Shown here: piece by piece, positions 17,240 through 25,682 of the stretch
Layout of the letters: each line of letters opens with the position of its first letter
Numbering within the stretch: the stretch's first letter is position 1
Origin: Pseudomonas sp. BGI-2
GTDB lineage: Bacteria; Pseudomonadota; Gammaproteobacteria; Pseudomonadales; Pseudomonadaceae
Length of the DNA stretch: 64,000 nucleotides
NCBI RefSeq assembly: GCF_004310295.1
Contig: NZ_SISB01000021.1
Coordinates: 1 to 64,000, forward strand
Direction: 5' to 3'
Notes under the pieces: generated by a model
What the model was told of the DNA's origin: nothing
The model's input: only the letters and a program-made list of their open reading frames with translations
Databases searched by the model: none
Position numbers and translations under genes: made by a program

Positions 17240-18616
17240 ATGGCTATCAGTGTTTTCGATCTCTTCAAAGTCGGCATCGGTCCGTCCAGTTCCCACACCG
17301 TCGGCCCGATGCGCGCCGCGGCGACCTTTGCCCAGGCACTGATTGACCAGGGTTTGCTCGATGCCGTACGTCGGGTAGAAATCCGCCTCTACGGTTCCCT
17401 CTCGGCCACCGGCGTCGGCCACGCCACCGATCGAGCTTGCGTCATGGGCCTGATGGGCGAATGGCCGGACAGCATTGATCCGACCACCATCGACAGCCGC
17501 ATCCAGACCCTGCGCGAAAACGGCGAATTGTCTCTGGCCGGCAAAAAGACCATCGCCTTCAACTGGCAAAGCGATCTCCTGCTGCTCGACGAGAGTTTGC
17601 CTTACCACCCTAATGCCATGTCCCTGACAGCCTTCGGTGAAACCGGTGAACTGTCGGAGCAAACGTACTACTCGATTGGCGGCGGTTTCATCATCGAAGC
17701 GGCGGAAGCCGAGTCCGGCATCGCGCCGACCAGCGATGTGGTGCTGCCCTACGATTTTTCCAGTGCCGCCGAACTGCTCAAGCTCTGCAACCAGCACGGC
17801 CTGCGCGTTTCCGAGTTGATGATGGCCAACGAATTGGCCTGGCGCAGCGAAGCCGAAATCCGTCAGGGTCTGTTGCACATCTGGTCGGTGATGCGCGAGT
17901 GCGTCGAGCAAGGCCTGCGTCACGAGGGCATCCTGCCCGGCGGGCTGAATGTTCCGCGGCGTGCGGCGAAACTGCACCGCAGCCTGTTGGAAATCGGCAA
18001 GCCGAATGTCATCACGTCCACCTTGTCGGCCATGGAGTGGGTCAACCTGTTTGCCCTCGCCGTGAACGAAGAAAACGCAGCGGGCGGGCGCATGGTGACG
18101 GCGCCGACCAACGGTGCGGCAGGAATCATTCCGGCGGTGCTGCACTACTACATGAAATTCAACCCGGACGCGTCGGACGATGACGTTGTCGCGTTCTTTT
18201 TGGGCGCCGCGGCCGTAGGCATTCTCTGCAAGAAAAACGCGTCTATCTCCGGCGCCGAAGTCGGCTGCCAGGGTGAAGTCGGCTCCGCCTGCGCCATGGC
18301 CGCTGCCGGTCTGGCCGACATCCTCGGCGCCACGCCCGAGCAACTGGAAAACGCTGCCGAAATAGGCCTGGAACACAACCTCGGCCTGACCTGCGACCCG
18401 GTCGGCGGCCTGGTGCAAGTGCCGTGCATCGAACGCAATGCGATTGCTGCCGTGAAAGCGATCAACGCCACGCAAATGGCCCTGCGCGGCGACGGCAAAC
18501 ACTTCATCTCCCTGGACCGGGTGATCCGCACCATGCGCGATACCGGCGCCGACATGCATGACAAATACAAAGAGACTTCACGAGGCGGCCTGGCTGTCAG
18601 CTGGGTGGAGTGCTGA
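17240..18616 (+). CDS. sdaA: L-serine dehydratase (single-chain, iron-sulfur)
   Basis: An L-serine ammonia-lyase of 458 residues converting L-serine to pyruvate and ammonia in the cytosol. It has both domains of the one-chain bacterial enzyme: the beta domain opening with [21 protein letters not shown], and the alpha domain with [17 protein letters not shown] and the [4Fe-4S] cysteines, which I place in [14 protein letters not shown] and [12 protein letters not shown]. The ATG at 17240 follows the family start ([10 protein letters not shown]); the frame is open 20 codons further up. It precedes a ruined serine transporter gene, so this was once a serine uptake and breakdown unit. Confidence 0.95.
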   Translation: MAISVFDLFKVGIGPSSSHTVGPMRAAATFAQALIDQGLLDAVRRVEIRLYGSLSATGVGHATDRACVMGLMGEWPDSIDPTTIDSRIQTLRENGELSLAGKKTIAFNWQSDLLLLDESLPYHPNAMSLTAFGETGELSEQTYYSIGGGFIIEAAEAESGIAPTSDVVLPYDFSSAAELLKLCNQHGLRVSELMMANELAWRSEAEIRQGLLHIWSVMRECVEQGLRHEGILPGGLNVPRRAAKLHRSLLEIGKPNVITSTLSAMEWVNLFALAVNEENAAGGRMVTAPTNGAAGIIPAVLHYYMKFNPDASDDDVVAFFLGAAAVGILCKKNASISGAEVGCQGEVGSACAMAAAGLADILGATPEQLENAAEIGLEHNLGLTCDPVGGLVQVPCIERNAIAAVKAINATQMALRGDGKHFISLDRVIRTMRDTGADMHDKYKETSRGGLAVSWVEC

Positions 18617-18678
18617 GGAGCGCTCCTTGACCGTCTGTAACACGTGAGCCCGAGCAAGAACAATAACGAGGCCAAACG

Positions 18679-19769
18679 ATGACCGATGTACGTACACCTG
18701 CTGCCGATAATCCTGCTGTAGAACTCAAACGCGACACAGCAACAGTCACCAAGGGCTGGAGCAACACGACACCACCTGGATGCTCGGCCTCTACGGCACG
18801 GCGATTGGCGCCGGCACGCTGTTCCTGCCAATCAACGCCGGCGTGGGCGGTTTCTGGCCGCTGCTGATCCTGACACCTTGAGCAGCTTCATGGAGCATCA
18901 ATTGCACATCGCCCCGCCACCGCGAGCGATTCTGTCGCTGGTGCTGATCCTCGGTCTGATGGCAATCGTACGTTGTGGCCAGGGCGTCATCGTCAAATGC
19001 ATGAGCGTGCTGGTTTACCCGTTCGTCGCAGCGTTGCTGCTGCTCAGTTTCAGTCTGATCCCGAACTGGAACGGTGCGTTCTTCGCCACCGCCAGCGAAG
19101 GCATGCCGATGCCGCTGTTCTTCAAGACCTTGTGGCTGGCAATCCCGGTCATGGTGTTCTCGTTCAACCATTCGCCGATCATTTCCGCCTTCGCCGTTGA
19201 CCAGAAACAGCGGTACGGCGAGCACGCCGAGCGCAAAAGCAGCGGCATTCTCGCCATCGCCCACGCCATGATGGTGGTGACGGTAATGTTCTTCTGCATC
19301 AGCTGCGTACTGGCCTTGTCCCCGGCCGATCTGGCGTCGGCGAAGGCACAGAACATCTCGATCCTGTCGTACCTGGCCAACCACTTCCAGACCCCGGTCA
19401 TCGCCTACGCCGCGCCGCTGATTGCACTGGTGGCGATCACCAAATCCTTCCTCGGCCATTACATCGGCGCCAGTGAAGGCTTTCAGGGCCTGATCGTGAA
19501 AAGCCTGCGCGGTCGTGGCCGAGTGATGTCGGCGGGCTGGCTAAACCGCCTCACCGCGCTGGGCCGTGGCGACTTTCAACCCGAGCATCCTCGGCATGAT
19601 CGAAACCCTCGGTGGGCCGATCATTGCGTGCCTGTTGTTCCTGATGCCGATGTACGCCATCCGCCGCGTGCCGGCCTTGCGCCAGTATTCGGGTCAGGCG
19701 TCGAACGTGTTCGTGGTGTTGATTGGTTTGATTGCACTGTCTGCGATCATCTACTCATTCATGCCCTGA
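18679..19769 (+). pseudogene. Serine transporter (SdaC/HAAAP type), frameshifted and internally deleted
   Basis: The pieces are recognisable in three frames. The start [19 protein letters not shown] runs from 18679. The frame changes near 18760, after which [22 protein letters not shown] continues to a TGA at about 18878. There the sequence jumps from the end of helix 1-2 (PLLILT) straight to [19 protein letters not shown], so a block that in intact relatives holds roughly 60-80 residues is missing. A third break near 19560 joins WLNRLTAL to [18 protein letters not shown] in another frame, ending at 19769. The intact relatives are eleven-helix serine/proton symporters. With these lesions no functional carrier can be made. 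Confidence 0.88.
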
Positions 19770-19783
19770 ATCGGGCAGGCAAA

Positions 19784-19817
19784 AAGAAGGCGAGCCATAG
19801 GGTCCGCCTCTTTTTTG
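19784..19817 (+). terminator. Terminator after serine locus
   Basis: The stem AAGAAGGCG / CGCCTCTTTTTT has a short loop and a T-run on the plus strand, directly after the end of the transporter pseudogene. Confidence 0.65.
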
Positions 19818-19985
19818 CCACGTTCATTGTTCGACAATTTTTTCGGCACGTCCCTTGCTACATCACCGGCGAGGCAAAAGGACTTTTGAAAACCTCAGCG
19901 AGCGGCTTGCCGATGGTCTGGTCATGCGAACCAACCCGATCATGGCCGGTCAACAACTGCACGTTCAATCAGGCGGTGACGCATC

Positions 19986-20303
19986 ATGGACAACCCTTTT
20001 CAGCTCCTTACCGATGCTTTTGCAGCGGACTATCAGATCAACCTGAGCATTCAAGGTCGGGACGGCAGCATCATGCTGACCCTCTCCAACAGCGGCCACG
20101 TGGTTGCCAAGCGGATGATCAGCGCCGAACAACGCAATGACCCCAAGCGCCTCAATCGCCTGGTGCAAAGCATTCAGTTCGGCATCGCCATCGAACAGGG
20201 CCACAGCGCCGTGGCCATCCTCGAAGCCATGACCGATGGCGACAATCGCAATCCGCCGCCACCCCAAGTCAAAGCCCGGCCCCGCCCGACCATGGGGCTT
20301 TAA
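19986..20303 (+). CDS. DUF3509-family protein
   Basis: A 105-residue soluble protein with the pattern of the Pseudomonas DUF3509 family: FQLLTDAFAADYQINLSIQGRD, MLTLSNSGHVVAKRMIS, then a helix LNRLVQSIQFGIAIEQG. The C-terminus is a Pro-rich basic tail. The function is unknown. It converges on the psiE gene and the two stop codons overlap (20300-20303). Confidence 0.8.
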   Translation: MDNPFQLLTDAFAADYQINLSIQGRDGSIMLTLSNSGHVVAKRMISAEQRNDPKRLNRLVQSIQFGIAIEQGHSAVAILEAMTDGDNRNPPPPQVKARPRPTMGL

Positions 20304-20800
20304 ATCTCGCCCTTCTCCACTTCGGGATGTTCACCGGAACCCGCACCGATCTTGCGTTGCGGGTTCTCGATCTTCACCGAAGGAAATTGCGACGAAGCGT
20401 AACGCACCACCAGAATCGCAAACGCCAGCAGCAGAATCCCGCCGCACAGGTAGATGATGCCGAGGTCCGGCGGATTGTGGTGCGAGACGTTGGAAATCAG
20501 CAGCCGCGTCAGCGCCGTGATCGCCACGTAGATAAGAAAGCGCACCGGCATGTGGTTGGTCTTGAAGTAAATCCCGACCATCGCCCCCAGTTCCAGGTAG
20601 ATGAACAGCAGCAAGATGTCATCGATCTTGATGTCCCCTTCTTCGATCATCCCCAGAAATTCCATCACCGCCGCCCAGGCGGTTACCGCACCGATGGCGA
20701 ACAGCGCCAGGTAATGGAAGGTCTCGACGAACAGGTTGCCCAGGGACTCGGCCAGTTGGTGCACGTTCTGCCGCAGGTTCTCGGCCCAGTTGATTTTCAC
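20300..20800 (-). CDS. psiE: PsiE-family (phosphate-starvation-inducible) membrane protein
   Basis: An inner-membrane protein of 166 residues with four helices (about 25-50, 58-80, 87-105, 115-140). Conserved PsiE elements are visible: ETFHYLALFAIGAV, DILLLFIYLELGAMVGIYF, and the loop with KTNHMPVRFLIYVAITALTR. The role is unknown beyond induction by phosphate limitation in E. coli. I see no clear Pho box upstream. The C-terminus (SVKIENPQRK onward) is hydrophilic. Confidence 0.85.
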   Translation of the reverse strand: MKINWAENLRQNVHQLAESLGNLFVETFHYLALFAIGAVTAWAAVMEFLGMIEEGDIKIDDILLLFIYLELGAMVGIYFKTNHMPVRFLIYVAITALTRLLISNVSHHNPPDLGIIYLCGGILLLAFAILVVRYASSQFPSVKIENPQRKIGAGSGEHPEVEKGEI

Positions 20801-20940
20801 GATGATTCTTCCTTAGCTCGGTACGAGCGGATGATGCGGGTTTGACGTGACGGTTGTTCTGCATGCAGAAAAAAGGCCAGTAGCCGTTTGGTGAGATGGC
20901 GATGGGCTGCTATTGGACACTTTATAGTGTTTGGACGGAC

Positions 20941-21007
20941 GCCTTCGCGGGCAAGCCTCGCTCCTACAGATCACGCCATCCCGTAGGAGCGAGGCTTGCC
21001 CGCGAAT
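20941..21007. repeat. REP pair (REPIN)
   Basis: GCCTTCGCGGGCAAGCCTCG at 20941 and GTAGGAGCGAGGCTTGCCCG near 20983 form an inverted pair with a short spacer, between psiE and the yebG promoter. Confidence 0.9.
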
Positions 21008-21096
21008 GGAGCGACACGGTTTAACTGACAAACCCTGATTTCGGTCTACATTGAAAAGCCACTACCCAAAGCGCAGGGATTCGCTTATCCTTTTCG

Positions 21097-21112
21097 CTGT
21101 ATATAAATACAG
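21097..21112. promoter_or_regulatory. LexA (SOS) box
   Basis: CTGTATATAAATACAG matches the LexA consensus CTGT-N8-ACAG exactly, with an A+T-rich centre. It lies 44 bp upstream of the yebG start. Confidence 0.9.
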
Positions 21113-21155
21113 TGGTCGAAACAGACAACTATCGTGAAGGCATGTGAGGTGGTGA

Positions 21156-21497
21156 ATGGCCGTCGAAGTGGTATACCGCAGCAGCCGAGATCTGGAGCGC
21201 TTGTTCATGGATAAAGCCGAAGCTGACCGTCATGACAAAATGCTCGAACTGGCTGAATTGCTGGCTGAAGTGTTGCAAAAAGCCGTTCCGTCCCTGACCG
21301 AACAGCAAGTGGAAGAAGCCGGGATCTACATGGCGAAGAATCGCGATGTATTTGCCAAGGCATTCAAGAGCCAGCCGGATGCTTTATCCGAACTGCTGAA
21401 TGCGCCGGCTGAGGTGGTTGAAAAGGCTGAACCGGTAGAAGTGGCTGAAGCCGCTGAGCCGACCAAGCCAGCCAAAGCTGCCAAGACGCCGAAGTAA
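21156..21497 (+). CDS. yebG: YebG-family SOS-induced protein
   Basis: A 113-residue protein matching YebG in its N-terminal half: MAVEVVYRSSRDLERLFMD, then DKMLELAELLAEVLQ and the segment AGIYMAKNRDVFAKAF. The C-terminal 35 residues are a low-complexity Ala/Pro/Glu/Lys tail (EPVEVAEAAEPTKPAKAAK) that E. coli YebG lacks in this form. The function is unknown, but in E. coli it is damage-inducible; the perfect LexA box upstream supports the same control here. A terminator follows. Confidence 0.88.
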   Translation: MAVEVVYRSSRDLERLFMDKAEADRHDKMLELAELLAEVLQKAVPSLTEQQVEEAGIYMAKNRDVFAKAFKSQPDALSELLNAPAEVVEKAEPVEVAEAAEPTKPAKAAKTPK

Positions 21498-21516
21498 GTA
21501 GTGCCCGAATTGAATA

Positions 21517-21545
21517 GGCCCTGAGTCGAATGGCTCAGGGCCTTT
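21517..21545 (+). terminator. Terminator of yebG
   Basis: The stem AGGCCCTGAG / CTCAGGGCCT with an 8-base loop is followed by TTTTTC. Confidence 0.85.
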
Positions 21546-21570
21546 TTCATGTTTGGAGTAAAGGTATGTC

Positions 21571-22590
21571 TCAGCGGTAAAGCACTTTCTCCGCCAACTC
21601 GTCCGCCACCCGTGCAGGGGAACGTTTTTCCGCCTGGGCATGGGCGAAGACTTCGGTCAGCCGCGAGGCGATTTTCGACAGATGTGCGGTGATGGTCGTG
21701 AGTTCTTCGCCACGGTGTTTGAGTGAAACGTAGATCAGCCCGCCGGAATTGATCACGTAATCCGGCGCATACAGAATCCCGCGCCGCTCCAGTTGATCGG
21801 CGACTTCCAAGTGGGTCAGCTGATTGTTCGCAGAACCTGCCACCGCCGAGCAGCGCAGTTGCGTCACGCTGTGGCTGTTGAGTACACCACCGAGGCCGCA
21901 GGGCGCGAGAATGTCGCACGGCGTACTGAGCAGCGCGTCGTTGGCAATCGGGTGAGCGCCCAGTTGTTCCATCGCCAATTGCACCTTGCCATGATCGATG
22001 TCGCTGACCAGCAGTTCGGCGCCGGCGGCGTGCAGCTGTTCGGCCAAGGCATAACCGACGTTGCCCAGACCCTGGATGGCCACTCGCAGGCCTTCGAGGT
22101 TATCGCTGCCCAGGCGAGCCATGGCGGTGGCACGAATGCCGGTGAACACGCCCATCGCTGCGTGAGGGGCAGGGTCGCCCGCTGAAGTGGTGCTGGTGAC
22201 GTGTTGGGTCTCTTGGGCGATGCAATCCATGTCTGCCACCGAAGTGCCGCTGTCGATCGCGGTGATGTAGCGCCCGTCGAGCTGGTTGATGCAGCGTCCA
22301 AAGGCTTCGAACAGCGCGGCGCGGTTTTCCACATGGACCGGTCGCACAATCACCGCAACCCCGCCGCCCTGGGCCAGGCCGGCCAGCGCGGCCTTGTAAC
22401 TCATGCCTTGAGCCAGGCGAATGGCATCCTCGACGGCGGACTCGTCGCTGGGATAGGCAAGGTAACGACATCCCCCCAGGGCAGGCCCCAGACGGCTGTT
22501 ATGGATGGCAATGACCGCCTTCAACCCAGTGACCGAGTCGACGCTCAGATGCAGCGATTCAAGGCGAGTGCTTTGCATGAGAGCGAACAT
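21571..22590 (-). CDS. Leucine/valine dehydrogenase homologue with altered catalytic site
   Basis: A 339-residue Glu/Leu/Phe/Val dehydrogenase-family protein that in active relatives deaminates branched-chain amino acids with NAD+. The N-terminal catalytic domain has GGCRYLAYPSDESAVEDA, MSYKAALAG (Lys66) and AIDSGTSVADMD (Asp113). The Rossmann domain has IQGLGNVGYALAEQL. The second conserved lysine, normally in the motif GGGK-x-VI, is Val78 here (GGGVAVIV, codon GTT at 22357-22359). In leucine dehydrogenase that residue is catalytic, so activity is doubtful. Everything else is well conserved and the frame is intact, which argues against an ordinary pseudogene. Confidence 0.82.
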   Translation of the reverse strand: MFALMQSTRLESLHLSVDSVTGLKAVIAIHNSRLGPALGGCRYLAYPSDESAVEDAIRLAQGMSYKAALAGLAQGGGVAVIVRPVHVENRAALFEAFGRCINQLDGRYITAIDSGTSVADMDCIAQETQHVTSTTSAGDPAPHAAMGVFTGIRATAMARLGSDNLEGLRVAIQGLGNVGYALAEQLHAAGAELLVSDIDHGKVQLAMEQLGAHPIANDALLSTPCDILAPCGLGGVLNSHSVTQLRCSAVAGSANNQLTHLEVADQLERRGILYAPDYVINSGGLIYVSLKHRGEELTTITAHLSKIASRLTEVFAHAQAEKRSPARVADELAEKVLYR

Positions 22591-22774
22591 CGTCGGGCTC
22601 CCGAATCACTTCTTGGTAGTCGCCAGTATAGGCTTGCGCCCAAAATTTGCAGAAGCGCGCCGGAATAAGCAGCGCAGCCAAGCAGGCTTTCGGACATAAC
22701 CTGAAACCGCATGTGTGCAGCACTGGACGAACGCCGCAGACGAGGCTAAAACGAGGCATTGCCGGGAGATTTTG

Positions 22775-23578
22775 ATGACGCCGCGCCAACATTTTTTTGA
22801 CTGCCTGCAACGATCACCGCCCGCGCTGTTCGAGGCGGCGCTGTGGATGGCGGCCGAGCACGACAAGGAGGTGGATCCCGAAAAGGTATTGGCAGACTTC
22901 CAAGACCTGCAACAACGGGTCAGCTATGGCTTGCCGATGCTGCCGGTGAGCGAATTGGCCCAGCCGCTGTTGCGGCGGATGAATGACCTGGGGTTCGCCC
23001 AGGACGACTTCACACCCCTGCGTCCGCAAGTGGCACTGCTCAATAAGGTGCTGGAACTCAGGCGCGGCCAGCCGCTGTCCCTTGGGCTGATAGCGCTGGA
23101 ATTGGCCAAACGCCTGGAGATCCCCATGGTCGGAGTCAATTTCCCCGGGCACTTCCTGCTGCGGGTACCGGGCGCCGATCATCTGCTGGACCCTTGCGGC
23201 GGGCGCCGCTTGTACCCCAACGATTACCGTGAATTGCTGCAACGCCAGTACGGCCCGAACATGAAACTCAACGCCGAGCATTTGCTGACCGCCGAACCAG
23301 CGCAGATGCTGCAACGGCTGTCACGCAACCTGCGCCAGTTGCACGTTTCCCACGATGACTACATCGGCGCCTTGATCGACGCCGAACGCGTGCTGGAACT
23401 GGGCAACGCCAACGCCGCCGATTACCTCGCCCGGGCCAGCCTCTATCAACGGCTGGACTGCCCGAACGCCGAACGCTTCGACCTGGAGCATGCGCTGCTG
23501 CTCAGCGACGACCCGATCCAGCGGATTCGCCTGACTGAACGGCTGGGGCATCTCCCGCCAAACTCCATCGTCCATTGA
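22775..23578 (+). CDS. SirB1-family transglutaminase-like protein
   Basis: A 267-residue protein with the transglutaminase-like core of the SirB1 family at about 35-185 (NKVLELRRGQPLSLGLIALELAKRL, then MVGVNFPGHFLLRV) and TPR-like helices at the C-terminus (DAERVLELGNANAADYLARA). The position usually occupied by the catalytic Cys is Ser in QPLSLGL, as in many family members, so enzymatic activity is uncertain. The ATG at 22775 has GGGAGA upstream. It is divergent from the leucine dehydrogenase homologue. Confidence 0.8.
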   Translation: MTPRQHFFDCLQRSPPALFEAALWMAAEHDKEVDPEKVLADFQDLQQRVSYGLPMLPVSELAQPLLRRMNDLGFAQDDFTPLRPQVALLNKVLELRRGQPLSLGLIALELAKRLEIPMVGVNFPGHFLLRVPGADHLLDPCGGRRLYPNDYRELLQRQYGPNMKLNAEHLLTAEPAQMLQRLSRNLRQLHVSHDDYIGALIDAERVLELGNANAADYLARASLYQRLDCPNAERFDLEHALLLSDDPIQRIRLTERLGHLPPNSIVH

Positions 23579-23589
23579 TCACTGCTCCT

Positions 23590-23709
23590 TGTAGGAGCGA
23601 GCGATGCGGCGACCCGACTTACCCGCGAACCAGGCGCCTCGGTCTATCAGAAATACCGCGTTATCGTTCTTCGCGGGCAAGTCGGGTCGCCGCATCGCTC
23701 GCTCCTACA
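23590..23709. repeat. Long REP-type inverted repeat
   Basis: GTAGGAGCGAGCGATGCGGC at 23591 is answered by GCCGCATCGCTCGCTCCTAC ending at 23708. The arms extend about 40 bases inward with few mismatches (CGACCCGACTT-CCCGCGAA). This is the longer REP subtype with the GATGCGGCGACCCGAC segment. It lies between the SirB1 and maiA 3' ends, where it may stop converging transcription. Confidence 0.9.
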
Positions 23710-23726
23710 GGGTTGAGTGTGGGCCG

Positions 23727-24362
23727 TTAAGGGGTATCTGGCTGGTTGGCCGGGTGGGCCTTGATGAAGGCTGAATGCGTAGCCGCCAACGCTGCCACTC
23801 GACGAATCCGTGGAAACGGCTCCAGTGAAATGTTGAAACGCTCGGCTGCGTACAGTTGGGGTATCAGATAGACATCCGCCAGGCCTGGCTGTGGCCCAAA
23901 GCAATAACCCTCATCCCCAATCAACTGCTCAATCGTCGCCAGCCCCTGGCTGATCCAGTGGCCGATCCACTCCACCACCTGCGGTTCATCGTGGCCCAAT
24001 TGCCGCAGCTTGTTGAGCACGCTGACGTTGTGCAGCGGATGCACGTCGCAGCCAATCACCGCCGCAACGCCACGCTCATGAGCGCGCGCGGTAAGGTCCT
24101 TGGACAGCAGCGGCACCTGTGGATAACGTTCCTCCAGGTACTCGATGATGGCCGGTGACTGAATCAGCAACTCGCCTTCATCGGTGCGCAAGGCCGGCAC
24201 CCGGCCTTGCGGGTTGATGGCCAGATACGGCGCTTGCCGATGCTCGCCACCTTGCGGTGCGATCAGGTTGACCGGCAGCGCCTGATAATCCAGGCCCTTC
24301 AGCGCCAACGCGATGCGCACCCGGTAAGAGGACGTCGAACGGTAGTAGGTATAGAGCTCCAT
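23727..24362 (-). CDS. maiA: Maleylacetoacetate isomerase
   Basis: A zeta-class glutathione-S-transferase-fold enzyme of 211 residues isomerising maleylacetoacetate to fumarylacetoacetate in tyrosine/phenylalanine catabolism. The active-site segment YYRSTSSYRVRIALALKGL holds the Ser/Cys-type glutathione activation site. NPQGRVPALRTDEGELLIQSPAIIEYLEE is the cis-Pro and glutathione-binding region. The C-terminal helical domain has the CDVHPLHNVSVLNKLR motif. It is the last gene of hmgA-fahA-maiA, starting 12 bp after the fahA stop. Confidence 0.95.
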   Translation of the reverse strand: MELYTYYRSTSSYRVRIALALKGLDYQALPVNLIAPQGGEHRQAPYLAINPQGRVPALRTDEGELLIQSPAIIEYLEERYPQVPLLSKDLTARAHERGVAAVIGCDVHPLHNVSVLNKLRQLGHDEPQVVEWIGHWISQGLATIEQLIGDEGYCFGPQPGLADVYLIPQLYAAERFNISLEPFPRIRRVAALAATHSAFIKAHPANQPDTP

Positions 24363-24374
24363 GACCCAATCCTC

Positions 24375-25679
24375 TTAGCGCGCCGCGATCACTTTGCCAC
24401 GGCATTCGCCGAAACCGATGGAGGCAAAACCGTCGCGGCTGCAACGGGCGCGCAGGATGATTTCGTCGCCGTCTTCAAGGAATTTACGCACCTCGCCCGA
24501 CGCCAGCTCAATCGGCTTTTTCCCGCCCTCGGTGATTTCCAGCAAGCTGCCGAACTGACCGTTTTCCGGCCCCGACAACGTCCCCGAACCGAACAGATCA
24601 CCGGCCTGCAACTGGCAGCCGTTGACGCTGTGGTGCGCGACCATTTGCGCCACGGTCCAGTACATGTGTTTGGTGTTGCTGAGGGTCAGACGATGGGCCG
24701 GCAGTTTTTGCTCGCGCAGGCCTTCGGTTAGCAACAGTACTTCCAGCTCGATATCGAACGCACCAGCGGCTTGATCACGCTTGTCGAACAGGTACGGCAG
24801 CGGCTGTGGGTCGCCTTCGGGGCGCGACGGTTGAGCACGACGGAACGGCTCCAGCGCTTCGGCTGTCACGACCCATGGCGAGATGCTGGTGATAAAACTC
24901 TTCGACAGGAACGGCCCCAGCGGCTGGTATTCCCAGGCCTGGATGTCGCGCGCCGACCAGTCGTTGAGCAGGCAGAAACCGGCGATGTGATCGGCAGCGT
25001 CGCCAATGGCGATCGAGTCGCCCATCTCGTTGCCCTGACCGATCCAGATGCCCAGTTCCAGTTCGTAATCCAGACGTGCGCACGGGCCAAACGTCGGCTC
25101 GGTCTGACCGGCCGGCAAGGTCTGGCCTTTCGGGCGGCGAACGTCAGTGCCGGACGGGCGAATGGTCGAGGCACGGCCGTGGTAGCCGATCGGTACGTAT
25201 TTGTAGTTCGGCAGCAATGGGTTGTCCGGGCGGAACAGCTTACCGACGTTCTGCGCGTGCTCGATGCCGACGTAGAAGTCGGTGTAATCGTTGATTTTCG
25301 CCGGCAGGTGCATTTCGCAATTCGTCGCCAATGGCAGCAGTTTTGCGCCTTGGGCTTCGATCTTGCCGTGCAGGGTGCTGCCTTCAGCGAACAGTTCCAG
25401 CAGACGTTCGCGCAGTGCAACGCGAGCCTCGCGGCCCAGCTCGAAGAACGCATTCAGCTGACCGCCACGGGTGGCTTCAACTGCGGTTTTTGCGACGCCG
25501 TCGAACAGGCCCGCGTCCAGTGCGGCTTCCAGATCAAAAATGTGTTCGCCGATGGCCACACCGCTGCGCGGGGCCGAGCCATTGACGCTGAACACGCCCA
25601 GCGGCAGGTTTTGCAGCGGGAAATCAGCATGGCCGTTGGCGGAAGAAACCCAGCTGCGAGTGATGGAAGTCTGAGTCAT
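24375..25679 (-). CDS. fahA: Fumarylacetoacetase
   Basis: A 434-residue hydrolase that splits fumarylacetoacetate into fumarate and acetoacetate. The N-terminal SH3-like domain (about 1-120, with FSVNGSAPRSGVAIGEHIFD) is followed by the FAA catalytic domain with metal-binding segments DFYVGIEHAQNVGKLFR, RLDYELELGIWIGQGN and DWSARDIQAWEYQPLGPF. GSGTLSGPENGQFGSLLE is a family signature. It starts three bases after the hmgA stop, with GGAGATAACCC as its ribosome site. The longest possible frame matches the family length. Confidence 0.96.
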   Translation of the reverse strand: MTQTSITRSWVSSANGHADFPLQNLPLGVFSVNGSAPRSGVAIGEHIFDLEAALDAGLFDGVAKTAVEATRGGQLNAFFELGREARVALRERLLELFAEGSTLHGKIEAQGAKLLPLATNCEMHLPAKINDYTDFYVGIEHAQNVGKLFRPDNPLLPNYKYVPIGYHGRASTIRPSGTDVRRPKGQTLPAGQTEPTFGPCARLDYELELGIWIGQGNEMGDSIAIGDAADHIAGFCLLNDWSARDIQAWEYQPLGPFLSKSFITSISPWVVTAEALEPFRRAQPSRPEGDPQPLPYLFDKRDQAAGAFDIELEVLLLTEGLREQKLPAHRLTLSNTKHMYWTVAQMVAHHSVNGCQLQAGDLFGSGTLSGPENGQFGSLLEITEGGKKPIELASGEVRKFLEDGDEIILRARCSRDGFASIGFGECRGKVIAAR

Positions 25680-25682
25680 GGG

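Noticed and set aside
17129..18559. A 476-codon minus-strand open frame opposite sdaA
   Set aside because: sdaA is certain on the plus strand, and this frame runs antisense to it with a biased composition.
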